Below are positions 17,800 to 25,743 of a stretch of DNA of 64,000 bases, in pieces. A model generated the notes under the pieces. The model saw nothing but the letters and a program-made list of their open reading frames with translations, had not been told where the DNA came from and did no database searches. The stretch is from positions 26,333 through 90,332 of the forward strand of contig CAUGYD010000010.1 in NCBI GenBank assembly GCA_959603585.1, read 5' to 3'. Positions within the stretch are counted from its first letter, which is position 1. Every line of letters begins with the position of its first letter. The stretch comes from Scatosoma sp900555925. Lineage in GTDB: Bacteria > Bacillota > Clostridia > Christensenellales > Borkfalkiaceae. Both the position numbers and the translations under genes were made by a program.

Positions 17800-18626
17800 A
17801 TCGCCACCGGGATTTTCGTATCCAGCTTTTCAAACTCATAGTTTTCGAGCTTAAAGCTATCCACCGTAAAATCATAGAAATTTTTAATATCCGGATCCAC
17901 AATGAGCTTGGGAGCGCGATGCTGCGGCTTTTCCAAAATCTCCTTGACGATCGGAATATGCCGGTCATAAATATGCGCATCGGCGATGACATGTACGAGT
18001 TCACCGACCTTTAACCCCGAAACTTGCGCGAACATGATAAGTAAGACGGCATATTGTAACACATTCCAATTATTTGCCGTCAGCATGTCGTTGGAACGCT
18101 GATTGAGAATCCCGTTGAGAGTATCTCCCGAAACATTAAACGTCATCGAGTAAGCGCAGGGATAGAGATTCATTTCGTGAAGGTCTGCAAAATTATAGAT
18201 ATTGGTCATAATGCGGCGGCTGGAAGGATTGTTTTTCAGATCGTAAAGCACGCGATCCACTTGATCGAACTCCCCCTCCTTATACTTCGCCTTCTGTGCA
18301 AGCTGATAGCCGTATGCCTTCCCGATAGAGCCGTTTTCATCCGCCCAGCTATCCCAGATATGAGAGTGCAGGTCATGGATATTATTGCTCTTTTTCTGCC
18401 ATATCCACAATAATTCGTCAATACAGGATTTGAATGCGGTGCGACGAATGGTAAGAATGGGCAATTCTTCCCGAAGCTCGTAACGATTGACGATACCGAA
18501 TTTCTTTACCGTATGTGCGGGAGTCCCGTCTTCCCATCTGGGACGGACATCCAATTCCGTATCCCAAAATCCGTTTTCCATAATATCCGTCATATTCTCT
18601 ATAAAAATCCGATCTGCTCTGCTCAT
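17796..18626 (-). CDS. thyA: Thymidylate synthase ThyA
   Basis: The protein is 276 residues and follows the ThyA family: arginine motif DVRPRWEDGTPAHT near residue 22, the active-site Cys in LYPCAYSMTFNV near residue 155, and NQRSNDMLTANNWNVLQYA binding dUMP near 175. It methylates dUMP to dTMP with methylene-tetrahydrofolate. Its residues differ slightly from the E. coli form around the catalytic Cys (PCAYS rather than PCHAF), a variation seen in Clostridia. Confidence 0.93.
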   Translation of the reverse strand: MSRADRIFIENMTDIMENGFWDTELDVRPRWEDGTPAHTVKKFGIVNRYELREELPILTIRRTAFKSCIDELLWIWQKKSNNIHDLHSHIWDSWADENGSIGKAYGYQLAQKAKYKEGEFDQVDRVLYDLKNNPSSRRIMTNIYNFADLHEMNLYPCAYSMTFNVSGDTLNGILNQRSNDMLTANNWNVLQYAVLLIMFAQVSGLKVGELVHVIADAHIYDRHIPIVKEILEKPQHRAPKLIVDPDIKNFYDFTVDSFKLENYEFEKLDTKIPVAI

Positions 18627-18805
18627 GTATTCCTTCCTTCGTTCGCATGATTATTCAAGATATCGCCCATTTAACAAAAGCCATATTTTTTTTATTATAA
18701 CACGTTTTTACCCTTTAAGTCAAGAAGTAGAGCGCCTCTGTCAAAAATCGATTGCCTCTGCGCGGAGAAATATTCCGTCCTGAAAAAATTTCGTTTTAAG
18801 TTCTA

Positions 18806-19138
18806 TTATTTACGGATAAAGGCTTCATCTTCATTTGAAATTTCTGTTTCTTCAGAAATGAATCTTTCTACCCGCATGTGAAGATCATATTTTTCCCGAA
18901 GAGCCAGAATCTTTTCCATCATGGGCGAAGCATGATGACTATCGAGAGCTTTCCGATCTTTCCAACGATCAATTAAAAGGAGCGTTTCCGGATTTTTTAC
19001 GGAAAGGAAATATTCGTATCCCTCATTTCCCGATTCTTCGAGAATCTCTTTCACAATTCCGCGCGAAATCATCTCCTCCGCAAATTTCCGTGCGGCACCG
19101 TTCTTTCCCGTATAATAAATATTGACAATAATACTCAC
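18806..19138 (-). CDS. Antibiotic-biosynthesis-monooxygenase-fold (ABM) protein
   Basis: The protein is 110 residues with the dimeric ferredoxin-like ABM pattern: VNIYYTGKNGAARKFAEEM, then YEYFLSVKNPETLLLIDRWKDRKALDSHHASPMM. Family members are small quinol monooxygenases or have unknown roles. No operon partner is seen; the neighbour is a small XRE gene 30 bases upstream in the same direction. Function beyond the fold is not inferable. Confidence 0.75.
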   Translation of the reverse strand: MSIIVNIYYTGKNGAARKFAEEMISRGIVKEILEESGNEGYEYFLSVKNPETLLLIDRWKDRKALDSHHASPMMEKILALREKYDLHMRVERFISEETEISNEDEAFIRK

Positions 19139-19167
19139 AATAGTGCCCTCTGACCTTAATTTCTACA

Positions 19168-19371
19168 TTAAAAATCGCTCTTTCCTAAAAGATAATCGCA
19201 AGAACAGTCAAAGGCATAAGAAAGCGCAAGAATCGAACTCGCCGTAGGTTCACACTCTTCTTTTTCCCAACGCACCACCATAGATTGACTACACCCGACT
19301 TTCTTCGCCAACTCATATTGCGTCATGCCGCAATCTCTTCTCAATTCTTTGATTCTCTGTGCAATAATCAT
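19168..19371 (-). CDS. Small XRE-family repressor
   Basis: The protein is 67 residues when started at the ATG at 19371 (MIIAQRIKELRRDCGM). It is almost entirely a lambda-repressor-type HTH: MTQYELAKKVGCSQSMVVRWEKEECEPTASSILALSYAF, ending in DYLLGKSDF. An upstream extension in frame covers the operator DNA and is unlikely to be coded. Two identical inverted-repeat sites and a consensus promoter lie directly upstream, shared with the divergent DUF4234 gene, so self-regulation is likely. Confidence 0.88.
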   Translation of the reverse strand: MIIAQRIKELRRDCGMTQYELAKKVGCSQSMVVRWEKEECEPTASSILALSYAFDCSCDYLLGKSDF

Positions 19372-19390
19372 AAAAAAATTATAACAATTT

Positions 19391-19432
19391 ATGAGTATTC
19401 TCATTGACAATATGAGTATTCTCATATATAAT
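19391..19432 (+). promoter_or_regulatory. Consensus promoter flanked and overlapped by two XRE operators
   Basis: TTGACA (19404-19409) and TATAAT (19427-19432) are perfect, with a 17-base spacer, and point at the DUF4234 gene. Two identical copies of ATGAGTATTCTCAT (ATGAG-N4-CTCAT) lie at 19391-19404 and 19412-19425. Their centres are 21 bases apart, two helical turns, so both would be bound on the same DNA face. The first touches the -35 and the second fills the spacer up to the -10. Confidence 0.88.
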
Positions 19433-19479
19433 ATACATGAGGAAAGAATATTCGAGAAGAAAAATCAAGGAGATAAAAG

Positions 19480-19785
19480 ATGAAAAAAAGAAATATTGTA
19501 TTGGCTGTTGTATTTACGATTATCACATTGGGAATTTACGGAATTTATCGGTTTGTGTGTCTGACGAACGACAGCAATCAAATGTCTGTCGAGGAAGCTA
19601 CGGCCTCGGGAGGAATAGCGATTCTCTTTATTGTCATTACTTTGGGGATATATGGTTTTTACTGGGCGTATAAGCTCGGAAAGAAAGTAGGCGATCCGGG
19701 TGTTGTCTACTTACTGCTCCAACTTTTTGGTTTGGGACTCGTCAATTATGCATTAGCTCAATCAAAAATCAATAAAAGCGTATAA
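19480..19785 (+). CDS. DUF4234 small membrane protein
   Basis: The protein is 101 residues with three hydrophobic stretches (about residues 6-28, 45-66, 75-95). It has the repeated DUF4234 signature TLGIYGIYRFVCLTNDSNQM and TLGIYGFYWAYKLGKKVG. DUF4234 proteins have no known function. An AGGAG site precedes the ATG. It is divergent from a small XRE gene and apparently repressed by it through the paired operators. Confidence 0.85.
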   Translation: MKKRNIVLAVVFTIITLGIYGIYRFVCLTNDSNQMSVEEATASGGIAILFIVITLGIYGFYWAYKLGKKVGDPGVVYLLLQLFGLGLVNYALAQSKINKSV

Positions 19786-19842
19786 AAAAGTTCTGCAATA
19801 TAAAAATTATTATATAAATTTCTCTGAAATATTTTAACCTCA

Positions 19843-19876
19843 AAAAAAGCCCCGAAAAAATTTTCGGGGCTTTTTT
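19843..19876. terminator. Bidirectional terminator between convergent genes
   Basis: A 16-base perfect stem (AAAAAAGCCCCGAAAA with its complement) and a 2-base loop end both the DUF4234 gene and the converging XRE/membrane gene; T-runs occur on both strands. Confidence 0.92.
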
Positions 19877-20479
19877 CTATTTATTTAATTTTGAACTGAG
19901 CCATATAATCAATTCGACGGGGATTCCCAAAATGAAAATCAGCCAAACCCTATATTCTAAAAGTTGGAGATATACCGCGGCAAGGAGAGACCAGCAAAGC
20001 ACGGAAAGCACGACCGCCCTATATACCTTACTCATTTTTATTCCTTTTTCCGACTTGCGGTTTTTCCAAAGAAGCGCAAGACAGGAGACGGGAACCGCCC
20101 ACACGAACGCCTGCCAATAGTCGATATTCGCCTTCAACTTCAAATAGACGAATATCAGGGTAGCGATGAGAAACACCACGACTACGGACAGACTTAAAAT
20201 AATCCATTGATTATAACGTTCCAAAGCCTTTTTTTCCTCCGCCTTATCCGCCACCTTCTCCGCCGCGTTTTCGTGAATCAAATCGTCGAGCGTTATTCCG
20301 TAAATTTCTGCCAGAGAAGCCAAGACAGAAATATCGGGCAAGGAGTCGCCGTTTTCCCATTTGGATATTGTTTTATCCGAATAATTGAGCATCTCCGCAA
20401 GCTCACCCTGCGTAAAATTTTTACGTTTTCTCAACTCTATCAAATTTTTTGCCACAATCATTTTAACTGTATTTTCCAT
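19877..20479 (-). CDS. XRE-family regulator with C-terminal membrane segments
   Basis: The protein is about 200 residues from the ATG at 20479. The N-terminal HTH is NLIELRKRKNFTQGELAEMLNYSDKTISKWENGDSLPD. A charged linker (AEKVADKAEEKKALERYNQW) follows, then about four membrane segments from residue 95 to the end. This architecture, a cytoplasmic HTH tethered to the membrane, is common in Firmicutes; the targets are unknown. The longer in-frame start at 20506 is TTG without better support. Confidence 0.85.
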   Translation of the reverse strand: MENTVKMIVAKNLIELRKRKNFTQGELAEMLNYSDKTISKWENGDSLPDISVLASLAEIYGITLDDLIHENAAEKVADKAEEKKALERYNQWIILSLSVVVVFLIATLIFVYLKLKANIDYWQAFVWAVPVSCLALLWKNRKSEKGIKMSKVYRAVVLSVLCWSLLAAVYLQLLEYRVWLIFILGIPVELIIWLSSKLNK

Positions 20480-20753
20480 GTCCTCAATATACCATATTTT
20501 GCCCAAAAAATCAAGCTAAAAGCGGTCTTTTCGGCAAATTCTACTGTGAGTAGAGTTCAATTTTTTACTCGAATAAAAGGAGAAAAGCAATCTCTCATAA
20601 TTCTATATCGGTAGAAAAACATTATCCACGACGGATATTGATTTCCTGTAAAGGAAAAGATATAATATAAACAGATGACAAATATCATAATTTGATTATT
20701 TTTTATTACAAATTACACATCGATGTCCTATCAGAAAAACATTATAAATTTAG

Positions 20754-20894
20754 ATGAAGCAATCTGAAAAATTCGCAAAGATTTTCGCAAAGATTAACGT
20801 TTCTCGTAAATATTGGGCGTTAAATACTTTTAAAAGTTCTTTGAAAAAAGTAATTTCAGACATTAAAGAGCTTACCGAAATTAAATACATATAG
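20754..20894 (+). CDS. Possible small lysine-rich ORF of unknown function
   Basis: A 46-codon frame from ATG (MKQSEKFAKIFAKINVSRKYW and on) lies in the otherwise empty 456-base gap before the glycosyltransferase gene. There is no clear ribosome-binding site, and I recognise no family. A short direct repeat (TTCGCAAAGAT, twice) is inside it. It may be a decayed gene or chance. The rest of the gap is A/T-rich and shows nothing else. Confidence 0.25.
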   Translation: MKQSEKFAKIFAKINVSRKYWALNTFKSSLKKVISDIKELTEIKYI

Positions 20895-20935
20895 AAGACA
20901 GCCGAATTTTACCGATGTAATTGAGAAGGAGAAGC

Positions 20936-22072
20936 ATGAAAATTACCGTAATTTGCGATGTACTTGGACAACCAAATAATGGCACTACCATCGCCACCTT
21001 AAACCTTATCCGGTATTTACGGAAAAAAGGGCATGAAGTTACGGTAGTTTCCTCGGACGAAGAAACGGACGGTGAAAAAAATCATTTTGTTGTTCGAAAA
21101 ATGAATTTTGGTCCTCTGAATAATATTCTCGAACGAAACGGAGTCAGCCTTGCAAAAGCGGACAAAAAAATATTGACGGAAGCCATCGAAAGCGCCGATG
21201 CGGTACATATTCAATTTCCGTTTTCCTTAGGTTCAACGGGGGCAAAACTTGCAAAAAAAATGCACAAGCCTCTTACCGCGAGCTTTCATTGCCAGGCTGA
21301 AAACGTTACCTCTCATATCGGCATGATGAATGTTCCGTTTGCGAATCGACTGGTCTATCGAACCTTTTATCGAAATGTGTACCGTTATTGCGACGTCATT
21401 CACTATCCTACCCGATTTATCCAAGAAGTCTTTGAAAAGGAAGCGCACCCTACTGAGGGACGGGTAATTTCTAACGGAGTCAACGACGAATTTTTTCGGT
21501 TCGGGGAACAGAAACGAGTCTCCGATAAATTTACGATTGTCTGTACGGGACGTTACAGCAAGGAAAAATCACAAATCACACTAATTGAAGCAATTGCGTT
21601 ATCGCGGCATAAATCAGACATTAAAGTAATTTTTGCCGGAGGCGGGCCGGACGAAAGCCGTTTGAAGCATAAGGCCGAAGCGCTTCATGCGGACTGCGAA
21701 TTTCACTTTTATACTCGTTCGGAGCTTTCTGCACTCCTGCACGGTGCCGATTTGTATGTGCATACCGCCTTAATAGAGATAGAAGCGATTTCCTGCATGG
21801 AGGCCATTGCCTGCGGATTAGTCCCTGTAATCTGTAATTCCAAACGTAGCGCCACGAGGTTTTTCGCTATAGATGAAAACAATCTTTTTGAGGAAAAGAA
21901 TGCGGTGGCGCTTGCCGAAAAAATTGATTTCTGGTACGAAAACGAGTCCTTGAAACGAGAATATGTCGACAAATACGCGGAAATGAGAAAGAGTTTTTCT
22001 CAGTCCGCCTGTATGGAAGAAATGGAAAAAATGTTGCTCAATACAATAGACGGGAGGAAGCAAGCTAAATGA
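20936..22072 (+). CDS. GT4-family glycosyltransferase
   Basis: The protein is 378 residues from the ATG at 20936, which has AAGGAG 5 bases upstream. It has the GT-B fold: an N-terminal Rossmann half beginning KITVICDVLGQPNNGTTIATLNLIRYL, and a C-terminal donor half with GRYSKEKSQITLIEAIA and the EX7E region (IEIEAISCMEAIACGLVPV). The overlap with a PlsC-like acyltransferase suggests assembly of a glycolipid, with this enzyme adding a sugar to a lipid acceptor in the membrane. Donor and acceptor are not visible from sequence. Confidence 0.88.
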   Translation: MKITVICDVLGQPNNGTTIATLNLIRYLRKKGHEVTVVSSDEETDGEKNHFVVRKMNFGPLNNILERNGVSLAKADKKILTEAIESADAVHIQFPFSLGSTGAKLAKKMHKPLTASFHCQAENVTSHIGMMNVPFANRLVYRTFYRNVYRYCDVIHYPTRFIQEVFEKEAHPTEGRVISNGVNDEFFRFGEQKRVSDKFTIVCTGRYSKEKSQITLIEAIALSRHKSDIKVIFAGGGPDESRLKHKAEALHADCEFHFYTRSELSALLHGADLYVHTALIEIEAISCMEAIACGLVPVICNSKRSATRFFAIDENNLFEEKNAVALAEKIDFWYENESLKREYVDKYAEMRKSFSQSACMEEMEKMLLNTIDGRKQAK

Positions 22073-22920
22073 AAACGTATTATTATAGCGACGAACTGAA
22101 TGATGATTTTGCGGGAACAAATATCAAACAAAAAGAGCTTCCCGCCGATTATCAATACTTTTCGCGCAATCCTTTGAAAAAATTCTTTGAATTTATTCTC
22201 TATCGATTGATTGTCACTCCGATTATTTTTCTCAGCCAAAAGTTAGTTTTTCGGGTAAAGATAAAGAATCGCCGAGTCCTGAAAGGCTATAAAAAGCGCG
22301 GATATTTTCTCTATGCCAATCATACGGCTGCCGTCAAGGACGCCTTTATTCCTACACTGGTCACATTTCCGAAAAAGGCCTATATTATCATTAATCCCGA
22401 CGGAGTATCCATTCCCGTCGTCGGAAAGGCTGTGGAAATGTTAGGCGGAGTGCCAATTCCTACCACCCGTCGAGGTATGCGCGGATTCTGCGACGCCGTC
22501 GCTCGCCATGCCGAAAAAAATCACTGCGTCGTCATTTATCCGGAGGCGCATATTTGGCCTTACTATACGAAAATTCGTCCTTTTAAGGATGTGTCCTTCC
22601 GCTATCCCGTAGAGGAAAACAAGCCCGTATTCTGTTTTACCACCACTTATCAGAAGCGTAAATTTTCCAAACTTCCCAAAGTGACGGTTTATATCGACGG
22701 GCCCTTCTTTCCCGACGCAAACCTTTCCTTAAAGGACAATCGAAAAAAGCTTCGCGACCTCGTATACGAAACCATGCTCGAAAGGAGTAAAAACTCCACT
22801 TACGAATATGTGCATTATATCAAAACCTCCCCTGTGTCTGCTCCCTGTCCTGAATTTGTGCCTTCTACGGCGGAAACAAAGACAGAGGAAGAAGCTATAC
22901 CTGTCGGGATTGCCGTATAA
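22069..22920 (+). CDS. PlsC-like 1-acyl-glycerol-3-phosphate acyltransferase
   Basis: The protein is 283 residues. The acyltransferase HX4D motif is NHTAAVKDAF near residue 82, followed by the GVPIPTTRRGMRGF and YPEAHIWPYYTKIRPFK blocks, which fit the PlsC superfamily. A hydrophobic segment at about residues 45-60 would anchor it. The C-terminal 40 residues are low-complexity. It overlaps the glycosyltransferase gene by 4 bases (ATGA), so the two are translationally coupled and probably act on the same lipid. Confidence 0.85.
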   Translation: MKTYYYSDELNDDFAGTNIKQKELPADYQYFSRNPLKKFFEFILYRLIVTPIIFLSQKLVFRVKIKNRRVLKGYKKRGYFLYANHTAAVKDAFIPTLVTFPKKAYIIINPDGVSIPVVGKAVEMLGGVPIPTTRRGMRGFCDAVARHAEKNHCVVIYPEAHIWPYYTKIRPFKDVSFRYPVEENKPVFCFTTTYQKRKFSKLPKVTVYIDGPFFPDANLSLKDNRKKLRDLVYETMLERSKNSTYEYVHYIKTSPVSAPCPEFVPSTAETKTEEEAIPVGIAV

Positions 22921-22990
22921 AAACTTTATTTTACGAAAGTATATATCTCAGTTGTCTATATAAGAATAGCGAAGACGTCGCTACGGCCAT

Positions 22991-23025
22991 AGAAAAAAGG
23001 ACGGATAAAAGCCGTCCTTTTTTCT
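22991..23025. terminator. Bidirectional terminator
   Basis: A 14-base stem (AGAAAAAAGGACGG with its complement) and a 7-base loop lie between the converging acyltransferase and Mrp genes, with T-runs on both strands. Confidence 0.88.
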
Positions 23026-23030
23026 ATACA

Positions 23031-23858
23031 TTATGCTCTTTCAATCGCTTTATAGATTTCTTTTAAGTCCTCCGTCTCGTAATCTTCTATCCGGCCCGAA
23101 TCTGCATATTCTGCGATTCTTGAATCCAAAGGCATTTTGGCAATGGCAGGAATTCCATATTCTTTTGCTATTGCCGCGGCTTTGCTTTGACCGAAAATCT
23201 CAATTTTCCGGCCGCAATCCGGACAGGAAAGCCAGCTCATATTTTCGACAAGTCCCAAAACAGGAATATTCATCATATTCGCCATATTTACTGCCTTTTC
23301 TACAACCATTTTAACGAGATCCTGCGGCGTAGTGACGATGACGACACCCGCAATAGGAATACTTTGAAAGACGGTTAAAGGGACATCGCCCGTTCCGGGC
23401 GGCATATCGATAAATAATAAATCGATATCTCTCCAAATGACATCAGTCCAGAATTGTAATACTGTTCCCGAAATGAGCGCTCCGCGCCAAAGTACGGGGT
23501 CCGTCTCATTCTCTAAAAGCAAATTCATAGACATCATCTGGATTCCCGAAGGAGTTAAAACCGTATTAATCCCCTCCTCGCTTCCCGTCGCGCGTTCGTC
23601 GATCCCGAACATGCGAGGAATGGAAGGCCCTGTAACATCGGCGTCCATAATCCCCACAGACTTTCCGCTTTTATGCGCGTATGAGGCCAGCAGGGACGTA
23701 GTGAGTGATTTTCCCACTCCTCCTTTACCACTAACTACCGCAATCACTTTTTTAACGGACGACTGCACATGAAGGGGCTTTAATAAACTTTCCTTGTTCC
23801 TAGACGAACAATTTGCAGAACAACTGGAACAATCGTGTGTACAATTATTTTCCGACAT
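23031..23858 (-). CDS. Mrp/NBP35-family iron-sulfur carrier ATPase
   Basis: The protein is 275 residues from the ATG at 23858, which has GAGGAG 8 bases upstream. A cysteine-rich head (HDCSSCSANCSS) is followed by the deviant Walker A VVSGKGGVGKSLTT, switch region MDADVTGPSIP, and a CPDC pair (SWLSCPDCGRK) that would bind a bridging [4Fe-4S] cluster between subunits. Members move Fe-S clusters to target proteins. The N-terminal Cys cluster resembles NBP35-like archaeal and clostridial forms rather than E. coli Mrp. Confidence 0.93.
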   Translation of the reverse strand: MSENNCTHDCSSCSANCSSRNKESLLKPLHVQSSVKKVIAVVSGKGGVGKSLTTSLLASYAHKSGKSVGIMDADVTGPSIPRMFGIDERATGSEEGINTVLTPSGIQMMSMNLLLENETDPVLWRGALISGTVLQFWTDVIWRDIDLLFIDMPPGTGDVPLTVFQSIPIAGVVIVTTPQDLVKMVVEKAVNMANMMNIPVLGLVENMSWLSCPDCGRKIEIFGQSKAAAIAKEYGIPAIAKMPLDSRIAEYADSGRIEDYETEDLKEIYKAIERA

Positions 23859-23990
23859 ACTTTTTCTCCTCGTCTGTCTTGTTTCCAATCTGATATTATA
23901 CTCTTTCTTTCCTATTTTGTCAACGTAAAAGGTATTCGAAAGAAATTTTTATACTTCCCGAAAAGCGACAAAAAAACTGCCGTAAAAAGG

Positions 23991-24019
23991 TTGCAAAAAA
24001 GCTGTAAATAGTGTATAAT
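23991..24019 (+). promoter_or_regulatory. Promoter of the SRP RNA gene
   Basis: TTGCAA (23991-23996), a 17-base spacer and TATAAT (24014-24019) end 7 bases before the start of the SRP RNA. Confidence 0.85.
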
Positions 24020-24025
24020 GATTAA

Positions 24026-24291
24026 GCTGTGCTAGGTGGGGAGTTAGCGGCACCCTGTATCTGCAATCCGCTATAGCAGAACCGAACGCCTTTCCCGGCG
24101 GTATTTATGGAAGGCTGCGCACTGTAAGGAACGTTGATAGCAAGGTCTCATGCAACACGATGCCGTGAACCGTGTCAGGACAGGAATGTAGCAGCACTAA
24201 GCGGATTTTTGTGTGTGCCATGAGGTAGCTTTGAGGGAGTCACCTACAGTGTTTCCGCTTCGGTAAATTCCGACAAAAAAGGTAGCACAGT
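24026..24291 (+). ncRNA. ffs: Signal recognition particle RNA, large Gram-positive type
   Basis: The 5' part GCTAGGTGGGGAGTTAGCGG and the later CAATCCGCTATAGCAG are typical of Firmicutes scRNA. The conserved helix 8 that binds Ffh is seen at about 24172-24196, with a GGAA tetraloop between GTCAGGACA and TGTAGCAGC. The ends pair (CTGTGCT at 24027 with AGCACAG at 24284-24290), giving about 265 nucleotides, the size of the large Bacillus-type SRP RNA with an Alu domain. A T-run follows as terminator. Confidence 0.95.
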
Positions 24292-24355
24292 TTTTATTTT
24301 TCTGAAAAATATATTTTTGTATCCGAGCTTGTCTAATTTACAGACAGGGGCTTTT

Positions 24356-24736
24356 TTATTCATGGAGTTCCAAAGGCAATCCGTCAGGGTCCTTAAAAAA
24401 AGTAAATTTCTTACAAGTATACGGATCGATACGAATAGGTTCCGTAAAAATTTCAAGAGTTTCTAACTCTTTAACAGTTTCTTCGATATTTGATACTCTA
24501 AAAGCCAAATGTCTAAGACCAAGCGCTTCCGGTTCAGAAAGTCTCGGCGGATTTTTTTGTCCCGAAAAAATTTCGAGCTCACATTCTCCGATCTTCAAAT
24601 CGAGTTTATACTCTCCTCTATCTTTGCGGTAATTTTCCCGTAGAATCTTAAATCCCAACTTATCGACATAAAAATTTTTGGACTTTTGATAATCGCTGAC
24701 GATAATTGCCAGATGATGGATACTATTCAAATTCAT
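24356..24736 (-). CDS. VOC-family (glyoxalase-like) protein
   Basis: The protein is 126 residues with two beta-alpha-beta-beta-beta modules of the vicinal-oxygen-chelate fold. The start IHHLAIIVSDYQKSKNFYVDKLGF resembles E. coli YaeR/GloA2. Metal ligands are plausible at His8 (IHHLAI), Glu55 (ELEIFSG), His76 (LRHLAF) and the final Glu (LPLELHE). It may act as a glyoxalase-I-type lyase, but family members vary. It overlaps the following oxidoreductase remnant by 4 bases. Confidence 0.85.
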   Translation of the reverse strand: MNLNSIHHLAIIVSDYQKSKNFYVDKLGFKILRENYRKDRGEYKLDLKIGECELEIFSGQKNPPRLSEPEALGLRHLAFRVSNIEETVKELETLEIFTEPIRIDPYTCKKFTFFKDPDGLPLELHE

Positions 24737-25440
24737 TGATTTTCACCTCCGATTTCACTCCGCTTTCGCATGAAGCTGAATTTATTCGACAAAAGAGACA
24801 ACAAATGCCACTGCCGTTGCATATACTCTTTTAACTCCTGCGTTTTTTTACGATAACTTGCAAGGGCTGCCCCGTAATTCCCAAAGTTTTCAAGTATAGA
24901 ACGAGCCGCATGAAATCCGCTCTCTATAGCCGACGATATTCCTTCCCCCATGGGATTGAGAAATCCCGCCGCTTCCCCGGAAAAAAGTACCCCTTCTTTT
25001 CCGTAATAAATTTCATACGGGGAACAGATTTGGGGCATCAACCATTTTTCCGTTTTCCATTTCCGACGAAGTGACGCTCCGAAATTTTCTTCCATATAAC
25101 AGACGAAACGCCGATGATATGTTTCGGCTTTTTTCGCATCTTTTACCGCCACTCCGAGGACTATTTGTTCATCCTTGACATTAAACCATGCGTCATATTC
25201 CGAAAATTCCGGTTGCAGGTAAGCATAAAAATAGTGCGGGTCTAATTCTATATCTCCTTCATAAAAAGTTTGATACGTGAAAATATATTTTTTCTCTATA
25301 TTTAATAGGCGACGCTTTACTATTCCCGCAGCGCCTTCACAATCGATAACATGTTTACAATATTCAACGCGCTCTTTTTCTCCCGAAAGAGTAACTTCGA
25401 TACTTCCCTTGAATCCCGTTCGCTTTGCGTTCGGTAATTC
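24733..25440 (-). pseudogene. FAD-dependent oxidoreductase, N-terminal half deleted
   Basis: About 235 C-terminal residues of a geranylgeranyl-reductase-like flavoprotein remain. The HVIDCEGAAGIVKRRL block and the second FAD motif LFSGEAAGFLNPMGEGISSAIESG are clear. The first 150 or so residues, including the GxGxxG dinucleotide loop, are missing. The frame runs instead into a prophage capsid gene read in a different frame, with the join within about 25390-25440. Without the FAD loop the protein should be inactive. The overlapping VOC gene was probably its operon partner. Confidence 0.85.
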
Positions 25441-25741
25441 TTTCGGATAACAGCACCACCGCCGCAAGAAGCGTTCCGTTCAGATTCAAAGTCGCTTGAA
25501 AATCGGAATAGGCTTTGTTTGCGAACTTCATAAGGGAAACCCGCGCGTCTTTTTGAAGCGTGGGAGAACGAATCCGAGCGATTGTGCGGGAGATTATCTT
25601 TCTCACTTCTGCGGATATAACGACAAAGGACGCGCCGCCAAGCACGCCCTTTTTTATCGCCGTCTTTATATCCGTCTGCGCGTCCACCAATATGCTCGCC
25701 TGTTCATTCAGCGGGTCGGGGACGTATGTTTTCATTTCCAT
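25364..25741 (-). pseudogene. Phage minor capsid protein, 3'-truncated
   Basis: It starts 2 bases after the portal gene. The visible protein (MEMKTYVPDPLNEQAS, then a helical TRTIARIRSP-like stretch) is the N-terminal part of a portal-proximal minor capsid or head protein. After about residue 100 the frame reads through the deletion join into the oxidoreductase gene out of frame and stops at 25364. Identification rests mainly on position after the portal gene. Confidence 0.55.
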
Positions 25742-25743
25742 TT

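Noticed and set aside
24244..24456. 70-codon minus-strand frame with lysine-rich text
   Set aside because: Overlaps the SRP RNA 3' end and the VOC gene in another frame; the VOC protein explains the coding signal.
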